Part shown: positions 1 through 5,980 of the stretch, in pieces
Position numbering within the stretch: position 1 is the first letter of the stretch
Layout: every line of letters starts with the position of its first letter
Assembly: GCA_023381515.1 (NCBI GenBank)
Contig: JAMCQI010000016.1
Span: 40,588-47,242 of the forward strand
Direction of reading: 5' to 3'
Origin: Chloroflexota bacterium
GTDB lineage: Bacteria > Chloroflexota > Anaerolineae > UBA4142
Length of the DNA stretch: 6,655 nucleotides
Translations under genes and position numbers: made by a program
The notes under the pieces: generated by a model
Told to the model about the DNA's origin: nothing
Seen by the model: only the letters and a program-made list of their open reading frames with translations
Database searches by the model: none

Positions 1-670
1 GATTTCCGGTGGTGTTTAGAAAGGTGACCCAGAACTTGACCGGGTTGTTGTTCTTGGGGTCGGCCGGATCGACGCGAATAGAGACGGCCCAAACGCCGGG
101 AGGCGCGGAAATCGTCGGAGTCGCAGCCCGCGTCCGCGTTGCCGCCGGCGCGATGGGGGTGGTTTCGGTCGGCCCGAGCGTCGGCGTCAACAGCGTTGCC
201 GGGTTTACGGGTGTGCCGCCAAGCGGCGGAATGCCAGACAGGGTGGGAGACGGAATGCTGGCGCTGCTCGCGGTCACCGTGATGGCCACGAGCGCCGGGT
301 CGCTGGCTGCACCGGCTGCGTCGTACGCGCGCACGCTCAAGGTGTGGTTTCCAGAGGTGGCCTTCCAGGTCTGGATGACCGAGAAGGACGTCTGCCCCTG
401 GGAGATCGGCGGGGAATCCGTCCGCGCGACCGATCCGTCGACTGAGAGCTCGACCCGCACAATGCCGTTGGGGTCGGTCGAAACCGATTGGACCGGCACA
501 TCGTCGCCTTCATGGAACTGGCTGCCGGCCGCGGGCGCCTGAATTGTCACCTGCGGCTTGCTCGACCCGCCTAATCCGAGCGACGGCAGCGCGCCCAGAT
601 CGCACGCCAGAACGCTCAGACAGGTCGCGAGCATGATCAAGCCGCCAATCGCCATCGAACGCGTGCGCAT
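1..670 (-). CDS. Secreted lipoprotein with Ig-like domain and start of CARDB-like domain (C-terminus beyond window)
   Basis: The frame is open from ATG at 670 to the window edge, giving 223 residues with the C-terminus missing. Residues 1-23 form a lipoprotein signal: basic MRTR start, hydrophobic stretch, and lipobox V-L-A-C with Cys23 as the predicted lipidated residue. Residues about 38-133 look like a bacterial Ig-like domain of the Big_9 kind (P-x-x-G near 46-49, D66-P-N-G, V-x-x-V-E-L-S-V-D-G at 70-79, then W102 and G-N-H-T-L-S-V-R-A-Y-D at 107-117). Residues about 134-190 are a Thr/Pro/Ala/Ser-rich linker. From about 192 the sequence resembles the first strands of a CARDB module, which usually mediates adhesion or binding at the cell surface. 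The start is supported by a strong ribosome binding site (GGGAGGG, 676-682) 5 nt upstream and by the signal peptide beginning there. No enzymatic domain is visible; the missing C-terminus may hold further modules. A surface binding or scaffold role is inference. Confidence 0.85.
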   Translation of the reverse strand, partial: MRTRSMAIGGLIMLATCLSVLACDLGALPSLGLGGSSKPQVTIQAPAAGSQFHEGDDVPVQSVSTDPNGIVRVELSVDGSVARTDSPPISQGQTSFSVIQTWKATSGNHTLSVRAYDAAGAASDPALVAITVTASSASIPSPTLSGIPPLGGTPVNPATLLTPTLGPTETTPIAPAATRTRAATPTISAPPGVWAVSIRVDPADPKNNNPVKFWVTFLNTTGN

Positions 671-710
671 AGCTACCCTCCCGTTGCGCGCAAAACCAAA
701 CGCCGACATG

Positions 711-739
711 AATATAACATACAACACCGAGGTGGGCAA
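711..739 (-). promoter_or_regulatory. Predicted promoter of the lipoprotein gene
   Basis: On the minus strand there is a -35-like TTGCCC (739-734), a 17-nt spacer, and a -10 TATATT (716-711) preceded by TGT, which makes an extended -10. The start of transcription would be near 704, giving a leader of about 34 nt with the ribosome binding site at 676-682. This is a motif match by eye. The -35 lies only 10 bp from the -35 of the opposite promoter. Confidence 0.5.
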
Positions 740-749
740 GTTGAAGATT

Positions 750-778
750 TTGCATTGTGACACAATGCGCGATATAAT
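750..778 (+). promoter_or_regulatory. Predicted promoter of the acyl-CoA synthetase/GNAT gene
   Basis: A perfect -10 TATAAT (773-778) sits exactly 17 nt downstream of TTGCAT (750-755), a weak -35 matching TTGACA at the first three bases. Transcription would begin near 785, leaving an untranslated leader of about 140 nt before the ATG at 926. The spacer and the last four bases of the -35 are covered by the 752-768 palindrome, so the promoter is probably controlled by a DNA-binding protein. Confidence 0.6.
752..768. promoter_or_regulatory. 17-bp perfect palindrome, probable operator
   Basis: The sequence is GCATTGTG, a central A, then CACAATGC: two 8-bp arms with perfect dyad symmetry. It lies between the -35 and -10 of the rightward promoter, where a bound dimer would block RNA polymerase, and 13 bp from the -35 of the leftward promoter, so it could influence both. 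Size and symmetry fit a TetR-, GntR- or MarR-type dimer (inference). I cannot assign the regulator, and no regulator gene is in the window. Confidence 0.5.
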
Positions 779-863
779 GACATTGATTGGAGGACGCTAA
801 CTTGGCGCCGCCCACGGCGGGCCGCGCTGCGCAACACACCGACGATACGATTGGCAATCCACA

Positions 864-896
864 ATGCCCGCCCCGATCCACGTCTCGGGCGGGCAT
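864..896 (+). other. Stable hairpin in the leader of the synthetase/GNAT mRNA
   Basis: ATGCCCGCCC (864-873) and GGGCGGGCAT (887-896) form a perfect 10-bp, mostly G-C stem with a 13-nt loop. It ends 17 nt before the AAGGAG ribosome binding site (914-919) of the downstream gene. No U-tract follows (next bases are CATACTGT), so it does not look like a normal intrinsic terminator. It may stabilise the mRNA or affect translation. I do not recognise a known riboswitch class here. Confidence 0.45.
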
Positions 897-925
897 CATA
901 CTGTACCGCTTCAAAGGAGCTCAGG

Positions 926-3685
926 ATGAGCAGTAAACCCATCGGACCGACCTTCGAGCCCGCGCACGACATTTATCATTACGAGCCTCGCGCTCTCGAC
1001 GCCATTTTTGCGCCCAAATCGGTGGCCGTGGTTGGCGCAAGCGAAAATCAGGGCAGCGTTGGCCGTACGATCCTCTGGAACCTCATCAGCAGCCCGTTTG
1101 GCGGAACGGTTTTTCCAGTCAATCCCAAGCGGAGCAGCGTGCTCGGGATCAAAGCCTACCCGGACATCACCTCGGTGCCGGAACCGGTCGACCTGGCCGT
1201 CGTGGTCACGCCCGCGCCGACCGTGCCCGGCATCATCAGCGATTGCGTGGACGCCGGGATCAAAGGCGCGATCATCATCTCCGCCGGCTTCAAGGAGATC
1301 GGCGCGCAAGGCGCGGAGCTGGAGCGCCAGATTCTGGAGCACGCCCGGCGCGGCAAGATGCGCATCGTCGGCCCCAACTGCCTGGGTGTAATGAATTCCA
1401 TGACCGGGCTCAACGCGACCTTCGCCGCCGCGATGATGCGCACCGGCAACGTCGGCTTTATCACGCAAAGCGGCGCGCTCGCGACGGCCATTCTGGACTG
1501 GAGCTTTGTGGAGAACGTCGGATTCAGCGCGTTCGTCTCCATCGGCTCGATGCTCGACATCGATTGGGGCGATCTCATCAACTACCTCGGAGACGACCCG
1601 AATACCTCGAGCATCGTGATCTACATGGAAACGATCGGCGACGCGCGTTCGTTCCTTTCGGCGGCGCGTGAAGTCGCGCTCGTCAAGCCGATCATCGTTA
1701 TCAAGCCCGGCCGGACCGAAGGGGCCGCACGGGCGGCCGCGTCGCACACTGGCTCGCTGACGGGCAGCGACGAGGTACTAGAAGCCGCGTTCCGCCGCAG
1801 CGGCGTTCTGCGCGTCAACAGCATCGCCGATCTGTTCCACATGGCGGAAGTGCTCGCCAAGCAGCCGCGCCCCAAGGGCCCACGCCTGACGATCCTGACC
1901 AACGCGGGCGGCCCGGGCGTCATCGCCACCGACGCGCTCATCGTGAACAACGGCGAGTTGGCAGAAGTCTCGGCGGAAACACGCAGCGCACTCGACAAGT
2001 TTTTGCCGCCGCAATGGAGCCACAATAATCCCATCGACATCCTGGGAGACGCCAGCCCCGAGCGATACGCCAAGGCGCTCGAGACCGCGGCGCAGGACCC
2101 AAACAGCGACGGCCTGCTCGTCATCCTCACGCCGCAGGCAATGACCGATCCCACCGGCACAGCCGAGAATCTAAAACCGTACGCGGCGAGCACCGGCAAG
2201 CCGGTTCTCGCAAGCTGGATGGGAGGACAAGACGTCGCCGCGGGAGAGGCGATCCTGAACCGGGCCAACATTCCCACGTTCGAGTACCCGGACGAAGCCG
2301 CGCGGATGTTCAATTACATGTGGCGCTACAGCTACAATCTGCGCAGCCTTTACGAGACCCCCAGCCTCCCCGTGGACGCCGAGCAGGGCACCTCGCGCTC
2401 CAATGCCGAGAAACTGATCGACAAGGTACGCGAATCCGGCCGCACGATCCTCACCGAATACGAGTCGAAGCAGCTTCTCTCGTACTATGGCATCCCGACG
2501 GTCGAAACCCGTATCGCCAAGACAGAAATCGACGCGATCAAAACCGCCAGCGCCATCGGTTACCCCGTGGTGCTCAAGATCTATTCAGAGACGATCACGC
2601 ACAAGACCGACGTGGGAGGCGTCGCGCTCAACCTCACCGACGCCGAAGAGGTAGGCCGCGCGTACCGCGCGATCGAAATGTCCGTGACTCAAAAGGTCGG
2701 AAAAGGCCACTTTCAGGGGGTCACGGTCCAGCCCATGATCGACCTCGAGGGGTACGAGCTGATCGTCGGCAGCAGTATCGATCCACAGTTCGGGCCGGTG
2801 CTCTTGTTCGGATCGGGAGGGCAGCTCGTGGAGGTCTTCAAGGACCGGGCTCTGGCGCTGCCGCCGCTCAATACCACGCTCGCGCGCCGGATGATCGAGC
2901 AGACGGTCATCAGCAAGGCGCTGCGCGGCGTGCGCGGACGCAAGCCGGTCGATCTGGACGCACTCGCGCAGATGCTGGTCCGGTTCAGCCAGCTCGTCGT
3001 CGAGCAGCGGTGGGTCAAAGAGCTCGACATCAACCCGCTCCTCGCTTCGGCCGCCGGCGACGCCGGCAGTGGACTGCTCGCGCTGGACGCGCGCGTCGTC
3101 CTGCACGACAAGACCGTCACCCAGGACCAACTGCCGCGGCTGGCGATCCGCCCCTATCCGACGCACTACGTACAGTCGTGGATAGCCAAGGACGGACGGC
3201 AGGTGACATTCCGGCCGATCCGGCCGGAGGACGAGCCATTGATGATCAAATTCCACGAAACGCTTTCGGACCACAGCGTTTACCTGCGCTATTTCCACCC
3301 GATGATGTTGAGCCAGCGTGTGGCGCACGACCGGCTGTCCCGCATCTGCTTCAACGACTATGATCGCGAGATCGCGCTCGTCGCCGAAGCGACGGATCCA
3401 GCCACCGGCGAACCCGCGATCCTGGCCGCCAGCCGAATGACGCGAATACATGGGACCGAGGATGCAGAATTCACCGTACTGGTGAACGATCGATGCCAGG
3501 GGATCGGATTGGGCAAGGAGCTAATCCAGCAGGTGCTCGGCGTCGCACGCAGTGAAAAGATCCACCGCTTGACGGCGACGATCTCAGCCGACAACCACTT
3601 GATGCAGAGCCTTTGCGAGCGACTCGGATTCCGGCTGAGTCCGGCATCCGGCGAAGCGCGCGTCAAGGCCGAGATCGATCTGTAA
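926..3685 (+). CDS. ADP-forming acyl-CoA (acetate-CoA ligase-like) synthetase fused to a GNAT acetyltransferase
   Basis: This 919-residue protein has the order CoA-binding Rossmann domain (about 27-130, SVAVVGAS at 32-39), succinyl-CoA-synthetase-like alpha domains (about 140-470, GPNCLG at 149-154), ATP-grasp beta-like domain (about 508-730, ELDINP at 699-704) and a C-terminal GNAT domain (about 760-905) with the acetyl-CoA loop Q858-G-I-G-L-G863. The family covers ADP-forming acetyl-CoA synthetases (acyl-CoA + ADP + Pi to acid + CoA + ATP, or the reverse) and, when GNAT-fused, the Pat/PatZ protein lysine acetyltransferases, which acetylate metabolic enzymes such as acetyl-CoA synthetase. 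Here the phospho-His motif SHTGSL (His274) and the second relay motif HKTDVGGV (His559) are both present, so the ligase half may be active; I recall enterobacterial Pat having lost the alpha-domain His. Start choice: ATG 926 has AAGGAG at 914-919; an in-frame ATG at 851 would add 25 atypical residues and lacks a clear ribosome binding site. Probably cytoplasmic and monocistronic. Which substrate acid it uses cannot be read from the sequence. Confidence 0.93.
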   Translation: MSSKPIGPTFEPAHDIYHYEPRALDAIFAPKSVAVVGASENQGSVGRTILWNLISSPFGGTVFPVNPKRSSVLGIKAYPDITSVPEPVDLAVVVTPAPTVPGIISDCVDAGIKGAIIISAGFKEIGAQGAELERQILEHARRGKMRIVGPNCLGVMNSMTGLNATFAAAMMRTGNVGFITQSGALATAILDWSFVENVGFSAFVSIGSMLDIDWGDLINYLGDDPNTSSIVIYMETIGDARSFLSAAREVALVKPIIVIKPGRTEGAARAAASHTGSLTGSDEVLEAAFRRSGVLRVNSIADLFHMAEVLAKQPRPKGPRLTILTNAGGPGVIATDALIVNNGELAEVSAETRSALDKFLPPQWSHNNPIDILGDASPERYAKALETAAQDPNSDGLLVILTPQAMTDPTGTAENLKPYAASTGKPVLASWMGGQDVAAGEAILNRANIPTFEYPDEAARMFNYMWRYSYNLRSLYETPSLPVDAEQGTSRSNAEKLIDKVRESGRTILTEYESKQLLSYYGIPTVETRIAKTEIDAIKTASAIGYPVVLKIYSETITHKTDVGGVALNLTDAEEVGRAYRAIEMSVTQKVGKGHFQGVTVQPMIDLEGYELIVGSSIDPQFGPVLLFGSGGQLVEVFKDRALALPPLNTTLARRMIEQTVISKALRGVRGRKPVDLDALAQMLVRFSQLVVEQRWVKELDINPLLASAAGDAGSGLLALDARVVLHDKTVTQDQLPRLAIRPYPTHYVQSWIAKDGRQVTFRPIRPEDEPLMIKFHETLSDHSVYLRYFHPMMLSQRVAHDRLSRICFNDYDREIALVAEATDPATGEPAILAASRMTRIHGTEDAEFTVLVNDRCQGIGLGKELIQQVLGVARSEKIHRLTATISADNHLMQSLCERLGFRLSPASGEARVKAEIDL

Positions 3686-3707
3686 CGGTACGACACTTAC
3701 AAGTGGC

Positions 3708-3747
3708 GAGCCCGTTTTCTACTCGAAAACGGGCTCGTTTCTCATTT
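3708..3747 (+). terminator. Intrinsic terminator after the synthetase/GNAT gene
   Basis: GAGCCCGTTTTC (3708-3719) pairs perfectly with GAAAACGGGCTC (3725-3736) around a 5-nt loop; C3707-G3737 extends the stem to 13 bp. A T-rich tail GTTTCTCATTT follows, and the stem begins 22 nt after the stop codon. The convergent reductase gene ends at 3750, so its transcripts also run into the stem, but in that direction no U-tract follows, so termination there should be weaker. Confidence 0.85.
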
Positions 3748-3749
3748 GA

Positions 3750-5150
3750 TTATCTACCAAGAGCGGTTAGCATTTCAGCCACCGAGGTGAATTTGACCCT
3801 CGGACGTCCTTGCGCCTGGCCTTTAGCAACTTCCAGCTTGTCGAGCGCCTTCCAGTCGGCGAAGGTGAACAATTGCGGCTGTCGTTCGTGGGCGAGACGG
3901 TTCAGGTCCGCCGCATCGGCTTTCGAAGGCAAAAGCGTCCGCCCGTTCGAAAGATCTTCCAACATGCAATTCGCCGTCTCGACCGAATCCGGTTTGTTCG
4001 TGCCAATCACACCGCTCGGACCGCGCTTGATCCAACCGGTGACGTACTGGCCGACCACCGGCAGCTTCGGGCCCGGATCGATCACCCGGCCTTTCTCGTT
4101 CAAAATCACTCCCCAGCGCTCATTAAAGGGCACTCCCGGCAGCGGAACGCCGAGGTAACCGACCGATCGAAATACTAGACCGACCGGAAGTTCAAAGAAC
4201 TCGTTGGTCGGTTTGGGCCTGAGTGTGCCGGTATCCGACTTGAACAGCACGTTCTTCACCACGCGCATCTTTGTCACGCAACCGTTGGCGTCGCCATACA
4301 ACTCCACCGGCGAGACCAGAAAGCGCAAGTATAGCTTGCGCGATTTTCCAGACGGCTGATGCTGTGCGTATTCCTGCAGGATCGTGACCTTTTTTACCAG
4401 CGATGGATCGTTGCTGGTCGAAACGACCTCTTTGCTCAGATCGTCCAACTGGGCTTCATCGGGCAGAACGAGCGCGTCGGCATCCTCGAGCTCGCCCAGC
4501 TCCTTCACCTCGGGGTTTGTAAAAGCCGCTTGTGCCGGGCCGCGGCGTCCCAACAGGTATACTTCTTTCACGCGGCTCTTGCTCAAGGCCTCGACCGCAT
4601 AGTCCGCCATATCCGTGACGGCCAGCTCCTTGGGTGTCAGGGAGAGAATTCGTGCAACGTCGACTGCGACATTCCCGACCCCCACGACCGCGACACGTTC
4701 TTGGGAAAGGTCGAATTGGCAGTTGCGGAAGTCGGGATGACCGTTGTACCAGGCGACGAACTCGGTCGCGGGATGGCTCCCCTTTAGATCTTCGCCGGGA
4801 ATGTCCATCCGACGGTCGGTCTGCGCCCCGGTCGCATAAAGGATCTGATGGTAGCGCTCCTTCATTTCGTCGAGGGTGAGGTGCTTGCCGAATTCGACGT
4901 TCCCGTAAAAGCGGAACCCCGGCTTGGACGCAATCCCTTCGAATACCTTGGTCACGGTCTTGATCTTCTGATGGTCTGGCGCGACGCCGCCCCGAACCAG
5001 ACCGTACGGGGTCGGCAACCGGTCGAACATGTCGATCTGCACGGTCAGACCAGTCTGCTTTTGAAGGTGGTCGGCCGCGTAGAACGCCGCTGGCCCAGAG
5101 CCGACGATGGCTACTCGCAGCGGATTTGACGAAGTGCCGAGTGAGCTCAT
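3750..5150 (-). CDS. fprA: FprA-type ferredoxin/adrenodoxin-NADP(+) reductase
   Basis: This 466-residue FAD flavoprotein moves electrons between NADPH and a ferredoxin or similar iron-sulfur carrier in the cytoplasm. Its length is close to mycobacterial FprA (about 456) and mammalian adrenodoxin reductase. Visible motifs are the FAD dinucleotide fold G17-S-G-P-A-A22, the family signature LPTPYGLVRGGVAPDH (45-60), the NADP fold G157-V-G-N-V-A-V-D-V-A-R167, the paired R202-R203 in GRRGPAQAAFT that in FprA contact the NADP 2'-phosphate, and the C-terminal flavin-site block GWIKRGPSGVIGTNK (372-386). No fused ferredoxin domain or CxxC cluster is seen, so it needs a separate redox partner, not encoded in the window. 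ATG 5150 is preceded by AAAGGA (5166-5161) 10 nt upstream, lying in the spacer and 3' end of the preceding CBS gene; the intergenic gap is 7 nt, so the two genes are almost surely co-transcribed and perhaps translationally coupled. Confidence 0.95.
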   Translation of the reverse strand: MSSLGTSSNPLRVAIVGSGPAAFYAADHLQKQTGLTVQIDMFDRLPTPYGLVRGGVAPDHQKIKTVTKVFEGIASKPGFRFYGNVEFGKHLTLDEMKERYHQILYATGAQTDRRMDIPGEDLKGSHPATEFVAWYNGHPDFRNCQFDLSQERVAVVGVGNVAVDVARILSLTPKELAVTDMADYAVEALSKSRVKEVYLLGRRGPAQAAFTNPEVKELGELEDADALVLPDEAQLDDLSKEVVSTSNDPSLVKKVTILQEYAQHQPSGKSRKLYLRFLVSPVELYGDANGCVTKMRVVKNVLFKSDTGTLRPKPTNEFFELPVGLVFRSVGYLGVPLPGVPFNERWGVILNEKGRVIDPGPKLPVVGQYVTGWIKRGPSGVIGTNKPDSVETANCMLEDLSNGRTLLPSKADAADLNRLAHERQPQLFTFADWKALDKLEVAKGQAQGRPRVKFTSVAEMLTALGR

Positions 5151-5157
5151 TGGTCGT

Positions 5158-5586
5158 TCATCCTTTGTTGATTCGAATTTGAAGCGTATCGATTTCTCCC
5201 TTGTATTCGTTCAATTGGGCTTTGACCACATCGCCGATCGAGACAATTCCCAATAGCTTGCCTTCGTCGACGATCGGCATATGGCGAAAGTGGCGATCGG
5301 TCATCGTTTGGAGGACCGAATGGAGGTCGTCTTGGGGCGAGCCGGTCACGACATTCGTCGTCATCAACTGTTGGACTCTCGCGGCAAAGACATCCTTTGA
5401 GTTGGCGGCGCCCCGCACGATATCACGCTCGGAGAGGATGCCGACCGGGCGGCCGGCAACGTCGACGACGACGAGCGCACCGATGTTATGCTGACTCAAC
5501 AAGGCGATCGCCTCGTCGAGCGGTTGGTCCGGATGGATCGTAATCACGCTCATACCTTTGGTCGCGAGAACAGCGCTGATCTTCAT
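5158..5586 (-). CDS. Tandem CBS-domain protein, probable adenylate-sensing regulator
   Basis: This 142-residue protein consists almost entirely of two CBS motifs forming one Bateman module: CBS1 about 7-60 and CBS2 about 74-127. Each ends in the ribose-phosphate binding pattern G-I-x-S-x-x-D: G49-I-L-S-E-R-D55 and G113-I-V-S-I-G-D119. R101-H-M-P104 is the typical CBS2 core strand. Such stand-alone modules bind AMP, ATP, NAD or similar ligands and usually act by binding partner proteins. About 15 polar residues follow CBS2 and could form a short helix. No catalytic or DNA-binding domain is present. ATG 5586 has AAAAGGAGA upstream, with GGAG at 5600-5597, 10 nt from the start. It is the first gene of an operon with fprA, 7 nt apart, suggesting a link to redox or energy status (inference). 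The ligand cannot be stated from sequence alone. Confidence 0.92.
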   Translation of the reverse strand: MKISAVLATKGMSVITIHPDQPLDEAIALLSQHNIGALVVVDVAGRPVGILSERDIVRGAANSKDVFAARVQQLMTTNVVTGSPQDDLHSVLQTMTDRHFRHMPIVDEGKLLGIVSIGDVVKAQLNEYKGEIDTLQIRINKG

Positions 5587-5658
5587 GGAGCCTGGTCTCC
5601 TTTTCTAGATGGCTCGGCCGATAAGGTCGTGCGTCGTTCGCAAATCCGTTTGGCCGTG

Positions 5659-5667
5659 ATTATACCA
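5659..5667 (-). promoter_or_regulatory. Extended -10 promoter of the CBS-fprA operon
   Basis: On the minus strand TGGTATAAT (5667-5659) is a perfect -10 with the TGn extension. The position expected for a -35, about 5687-5682, reads AGCCTG and is poor, which is compatible with an extended -10 promoter or one needing an activator. Transcription would start near 5652, leaving a leader of about 65 nt before the CBS start codon. Confidence 0.6.
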
Positions 5668-5980
5668 CAGAATGGGACTGCCAGGCTGGGTATTTTTCTG
5701 GGGTATTCAAGTTGCTGGAAACGCCAAGCGCGGTGACAAGAGCGCCGGCTAAAGTCGGCCGGCAGGGACGTTCCGCCGGCCGTCGGCCTACGCCGATGTG
5801 CCGGATTGCGCGCCGCGGCGGTTCACTCTACCAGTTGTTGATTTCCGAAACCGTGGAGAGCGAGCATACGCGGGTTCCGGGAATTTCTCACCTTCATTGA
5901 CAGCGATCCGTTTCGGAAACTCGCCAGAGGGTATTTCGGCTTTGGGACCGGATTTGCTTTGTCTGCAGCGGAACGTCAAG
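5668..5980. other. Gene-free interval between the CBS-fprA promoter and the CRISPR array
   Basis: I see no convincing gene here: short open frames lack ribosome binding sites and recognisable protein features, and some run on into CRISPR repeats. The interval holds two tandem copies of a 9-10-nt motif next to the promoter (5686-5707), a GC-rich palindromic element (5744-5782), a separated inverted repeat TTTCCGAAAC (5842-5851) / GTTTCGGAAA (5910-5919), and weak resemblances to the CRISPR repeat. If the array is read leftward, this is its trailer side. Confidence 0.6.
5744..5782. repeat. GC-rich double-hairpin intergenic element
   Basis: Two hairpins are possible: GCCGGC-TAAA-GTCGGC (5744-5759, six pairs with one G-U) and CGGCCGGC (5756-5763) with GCCGGCCG (5775-5782) around an 11-nt loop; they overlap and would compete. 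The style resembles short palindromic elements dispersed between genes in many high-GC bacteria, but with one copy visible I cannot show it is repeated. It could alternatively mark the end of leftward CRISPR transcripts, although no T-tract follows on the minus strand. Confidence 0.35.

Noticed and set aside
9..542. 177-codon plus-strand frame at the left edge
   Set aside because: It is antisense to the lipoprotein, which has a clear signal peptide, a ribosome binding site and domain structure on the minus strand.
851..925. Earlier in-frame start for the synthetase gene at 851
   Set aside because: The extra 25 residues are encoded largely by the leader hairpin and show no family similarity, and ATG 926 has a well-placed AAGGAG.
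911..1747. Long open frame (278 codons) on the minus strand inside the synthetase gene
   Set aside because: It is antisense to a well-supported conserved protein, rich in Arg, Asp and Gly as expected from reading GC-biased codons backwards, and has no recognisable domain.
2320..3363. 347-codon plus-strand frame overlapping the synthetase gene
   Set aside because: It is an out-of-frame reading of the ATP-grasp and GNAT coding region with low-complexity Arg/Ala/Gly composition; the conserved motifs are all in the other frame.
5910..5919. TTTCCGAAAC / GTTTCGGAAA inverted repeat with its partner at 5842-5851 as a transposon end or attachment site
   Set aside because: Each arm is itself nearly palindromic, the arms enclose no gene, and no target-site duplication or transposase is visible.
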